17,521 bases of DNA from JAQVWU01 sp964628455 (GTDB lineage Bacteria > Bacillota > Clostridia > Oscillospirales > CAG-272): contig CAZVPD010000075.1 in the NCBI GenBank assembly GCA_964628455.1, forward strand, positions 1-17,521. The letters run 5' to 3'. The notes beneath the pieces were generated by a model, which saw nothing but the letters and a program-made list of their open reading frames with translations, was not told where the DNA came from and made no database searches. This document shows positions 14,750-17,521 of this stretch, piece after piece (within the stretch, counting starts at the first letter, position 1; every line of letters starts with the position of its first letter). Both the position numbers and the translations under genes were made by a program.

Positions 14750-16090
14750 TCAGTCAAAGTTCAGCCATTTTATCGTCTTTTCATACAGATGTATCCGCAC
14801 AACAGCATCGGTGCTTCTGAACCATGACAGAACTCCTTCTTCCATTAATTGCATATATTTGATATAAAGATAATCCCCGGCGATCATAGTACCGCCGCCA
14901 AGATAAAATTCCCCTTTTCCGTCGAATACCGGTATTTCGTCGGATGGATTTTTACGGTCGGTTTTATAAATCTTCTCTCCGGTTTCATCGATAGTCATAA
15001 TAGAGCCAAACGGACTTGGACCGTATATGATCGGGTCGTATGCCGTGTAATAAATGTTATTACCGGACAATTGGAAACTATATATATTACCGTTGGGCAT
15101 ATCGAGTTTTTCACATTCGAATGAATCGCCGGTCTTATAAATATATCCGTATAGATCCGTAATGTTATTGATACCGAAATACATTTCATCGGTATTTCTG
15201 TCATAATAGAAATCGCTGAAATTTTCGTTTTCTTTTAATGAATACACGATTTTTTTATTATTGAGAGATAAATCGGTAACAAAGAAATCATTCGTTGAAC
15301 GGAAATATATATATTTATCGTTTGAAAAGAAATAGGATGAATAGATATCATCCGAAAATGTATTTTCGATTTTTTCCGTTTTATTTGTTGTTAAATCAAG
15401 TGTAAAATATTCCAGAACTTCTTTACGGGACTTCTCTCCCTCTTCTTTTATGGATTTGACTTTGAAAAAATATAATTTATTATTGCCGATAAACGTTAAT
15501 AAAATAGTTTCATAGAAATTTTCGGAAGAATATATTTTTTCAACAATATCTTTTTCCGTTTCGATCTTATATATAGAAAAACGGACGTCATTGATATCCA
15601 TGGCGGCATCTTTCCGCAAATCGAGTCTGACCGAATAGAATATGTTTTCATTCAAAAATACGGGATCGAAAAATCCCAGGTATTTACATCCACCGCTGTA
15701 GGTATGCTTGCATAAAGGGTCGGGGCATATAGAGTGTTTTGTTCCGTTGCTTATATCGATATAGGTCAGCATGTCCGCGTTTTGTTCGTCGGAATGTTCA
15801 TACATTTTGATAACAGTAAAATACATTTTGTCGTTATGTATTTTATACGGATTAAAAATCGGTATGATGCCGTCCATATTGTCACTGTTCTCGTCATATT
15901 GATATTCTGTTTCTGCCGGATAAGCTTTGCCGATGTCCATTTGATAATTATACCGAGAAAGGTTGTCTTCATAGTCGTCGTATTTGTTTATGTCTGCTTG
16001 TATCTGCTCATCTATTTTTATTTTGCTGCACGAGAATGCCGGCAATATTAATATAAGTACTGTAATAAGATATAGTATTTTTGTGTTCAT
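14750..16090 (-). CDS. Beta-propeller lipoprotein with CPDPLCKH motif (downstream copy)
   Basis: This 446-residue protein has a signal peptide with lipobox AFSC and lipidated Cys21. An acidic, Tyr-rich linker (about 25-72) precedes a beta-propeller-like domain with repeated short hydrophobic strands such as NNKLYFFK, DKYIYFRS, DEMYFGI, NNIYYTAYD and GDYLYIKY. This is similar to DUF5050-type lipoproteins of Clostridia. The conserved CPDPLCKH..C cluster (Cys122, Cys127, His129, Cys135) could bind metal or form disulfides. The frame is open 24 codons further upstream, but the start at 16090 is preferred because the signal peptide begins there. Its ribosome binding site (GGGA) is weak. It is a paralogue of the gene 37 bases upstream. 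Its function is unknown, and its position with an exporter permease suggests an accessory or sensor subunit. Confidence 0.82.
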   Translation of the reverse strand: MNTKILYLITVLILILPAFSCSKIKIDEQIQADINKYDDYEDNLSRYNYQMDIGKAYPAETEYQYDENSDNMDGIIPIFNPYKIHNDKMYFTVIKMYEHSDEQNADMLTYIDISNGTKHSICPDPLCKHTYSGGCKYLGFFDPVFLNENIFYSVRLDLRKDAAMDINDVRFSIYKIETEKDIVEKIYSSENFYETILLTFIGNNKLYFFKVKSIKEEGEKSRKEVLEYFTLDLTTNKTEKIENTFSDDIYSSYFFSNDKYIYFRSTNDFFVTDLSLNNKKIVYSLKENENFSDFYYDRNTDEMYFGINNITDLYGYIYKTGDSFECEKLDMPNGNIYSFQLSGNNIYYTAYDPIIYGPSPFGSIMTIDETGEKIYKTDRKNPSDEIPVFDGKGEFYLGGGTMIAGDYLYIKYMQLMEEGVLSWFRSTDAVVRIHLYEKTIKWLNFD

Positions 16091-16127
16091 GATTTTCCCG
16101 ATTTCTTTTAAATAAATTATTGTCTTT

Positions 16128-17471
16128 TCAATCAAAATTAAACCACTTGATTGTCTTTTCATACAGATTTATTCGCACAGTCGCAGCGGCACTTCTAAAC
16201 CACGCAAAGCCATCTTCCTCCATTATATAAGCATAATTTATATATAGGTAGTCTCCGACGATCATAGTACCGTCGCCAAGATAAAATTCTCCTTCGCCGT
16301 CAAATACCAATATTTCAGCGGAAGGATTTTCACGGTTGGCTTTATAAATCTTCTCCCCTGTTTCATCGGTCGCAATAGAACCACGCGGATTTTTACCGTA
16401 TATAATCGGATCGTATACGGTGTAATAAATGTTATTACCCGATATTTGAAAATCATATACATTATCATTGGGTATTTTAAGTTTTTCACATTCGAGAGAG
16501 TCGCCGGCTTTATAAATATATCCGTAATGATCCGTAATGTTATTAACACCGAAAAACATTTCATCGGTATTCCTGTCATAATAGAAATCGCTGAAATTTT
16601 CGTTTTCCTTTAAAGAATATACAATTTTTTTATTATTGTAAGATGTATCGGTGACAAAGATATCATTCATTGTACGAAAATATATATATTTACCGTTTGA
16701 AAAGAAATAGGATGAATAGATATCATCCGAAAATAAACTCTCGATTTTTTCTGTTTTATTTGATGATAAATCAAGTGTACAATATTCATAAATCTCTTTA
16801 CGGGACTTCTCATTATTTTCGTCTTCAACTGATTTGGATTTGAAAAAATATAACTTATTATTACCGATAAACATCAAATGAATAAATTCAGAGAAGTTTT
16901 CGGATGAATATATTTTTTCTGCAATATCTTTTTCCGTTTCGATTCTATATATAGAAAAACACATGTCATTAATATCCATGATGACATCTTTCAAATTGTC
17001 CTGTTTAATCGCATAAAATATGTTTTCATTCAAAAAGACAGGATTTGAAAAACCCAGATATTTACACTCACCGCTGTATGTATGTTTGCATAACGGATCA
17101 GGACAAATATAGTGTTTTGTACCGTTATTTATGTCGATATACGCCAACATGTCAGCGTTTTGTTCATCGGTATTATCATACCTTCTGGTTATGTTAAAAT
17201 ATATCTTGTTGTTATATACTTTATACTGATTGAAAATCGGTACGATACCATCCATATTGTCACTGTTCTCATCATATTTATATTCTGTTTCTGCCGAATA
17301 AGCTTTGCCGATGTCCTTTTGATAATCATACTGTGACAGGTTGTCTTCATAAATATCGTATTTGTTTAGGTCTGCCTGTATCTGTTCATCTAACTTTGTT
17401 TTGCTGCAGGAAAAGAACGGCAGAATCAACAGAAGCGTTGCAATAATGCAGAATATCTGTTTTTTCATCAT
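16128..17471 (-). CDS. Beta-propeller lipoprotein with CPDPLCKH motif (upstream copy)
   Basis: This 447-residue lipoprotein is a close paralogue of its downstream neighbour. It has a lipobox FFSC with Cys22, the same acidic linker, the CPDPLCKH..C cluster (Cys123, Cys128, His130, Cys136) and the same propeller strands. An AGAGGA site lies 6 bases before the ATG at 17471. A second ATG follows at once at 17468 and is equally possible. The open frame reaches 17489, but that start overlaps the ribosome binding site. It is the first visible gene of the AT-rich operon. Only 50 AT-rich bases remain to the window edge, so the promoter may lie outside. Confidence 0.82.
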   Translation of the reverse strand: MMKKQIFCIIATLLLILPFFSCSKTKLDEQIQADLNKYDIYEDNLSQYDYQKDIGKAYSAETEYKYDENSDNMDGIVPIFNQYKVYNNKIYFNITRRYDNTDEQNADMLAYIDINNGTKHYICPDPLCKHTYSGECKYLGFSNPVFLNENIFYAIKQDNLKDVIMDINDMCFSIYRIETEKDIAEKIYSSENFSEFIHLMFIGNNKLYFFKSKSVEDENNEKSRKEIYEYCTLDLSSNKTEKIESLFSDDIYSSYFFSNGKYIYFRTMNDIFVTDTSYNNKKIVYSLKENENFSDFYYDRNTDEMFFGVNNITDHYGYIYKAGDSLECEKLKIPNDNVYDFQISGNNIYYTVYDPIIYGKNPRGSIATDETGEKIYKANRENPSAEILVFDGEGEFYLGDGTMIVGDYLYINYAYIMEEDGFAWFRSAAATVRINLYEKTIKWFNFD

Positions 17472-17521
17472 CAAATATCCTCTTATCATTATATAATTTT
17501 AAATGAAAGAATTTTTAATTT

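Larger units (their letters stand above)
14750..17471 (-). repeat. Tandem gene duplication of the lipoprotein
   Basis: The two lipoprotein genes are direct tandem copies of about 1.34 kb separated by 37 bases. In the first 116 residues after the lipobox I count 26 differences by hand, about 77% identity. DNA identity is visible in many long shared runs across the genes. The signal peptides and the segment after the Cys cluster differ more. This points to a fairly old duplication followed by divergence, not a recent copy. Confidence 0.85.

Noticed and set aside
17488..17493. TATAAT on the minus strand before the first lipoprotein gene
   Set aside because: There is no -35 at the right distance, and the implied transcript would begin at the ribosome binding site itself.

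Overview
The window looks like a chromosomal segment of a Gram-positive, anaerobic-type Firmicute, probably a gut or rumen Clostridia lineage. This rests on strong GGAGG-type ribosome binding sites, a consensus sigma-A promoter, a BmrCD/TM287-288-like heterodimeric exporter, lipobox lipoproteins and Clostridia-style beta-propeller lipoproteins. No rRNA, tRNA, CRISPR array, transposase, integrase or phage gene was seen. About 1-11 kb is clearly GC-rich and about 12-17.5 kb clearly AT-rich, so the two ends may have different histories.

Region 1 (1-2846, + strand) holds the 3' part of one ABC exporter half-transporter and a complete second one, joined by an ATGA overlap. The first subunit has the degenerate catalytic residues (Asp for Glu, Gln for the switch His) and the second has the degenerate signature LSQGQ. 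Together these are the hallmarks of a heterodimeric exporter with one canonical and one degenerate ATP site. A bidirectional terminator (2925-2956) separates it from the next block.

Region 2 (2983-10588, - strand) is a carbohydrate-utilisation block. In transcription order it holds a TIM-barrel glycosidase-like protein with a WDEP motif, a GH28-like beta-helix protein with an altered active site, an orphan solute-binding lipoprotein, a strong terminator, a large DUF6067-like TIM-barrel protein, and a BNR/Asp-box sialidase-fold protein. The four enzyme-like proteins lack signal peptides and so probably work in the cytoplasm on imported oligosaccharides. GH28 suggests a pectin-type substrate, but this is inference. 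No permease, regulator or nan gene is present in the window.

Region 3 (10644-11984) has divergent promoters, the rightward one near perfect. The rightward gene encodes an N-terminal GNAT acetyltransferase fused in frame to a complete Rnk/GreA-like domain. A good internal Shine-Dalgarno and ATG lie exactly at the domain junction, so a free Rnk protein may also be made. A bidirectional terminator follows.

Region 4 (12044-17471, - strand, AT-rich) appears to be one operon: two tandem paralogous lipoproteins with a CPDPLCKH motif, a double-length ABC-2-type permease with internal duplication, and the remnant of its ATPase. The remnant has a broken P-loop joined directly to the C-terminal tail with the catalytic core deleted. 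The transporter must therefore be dead or must borrow an ATPase from elsewhere.
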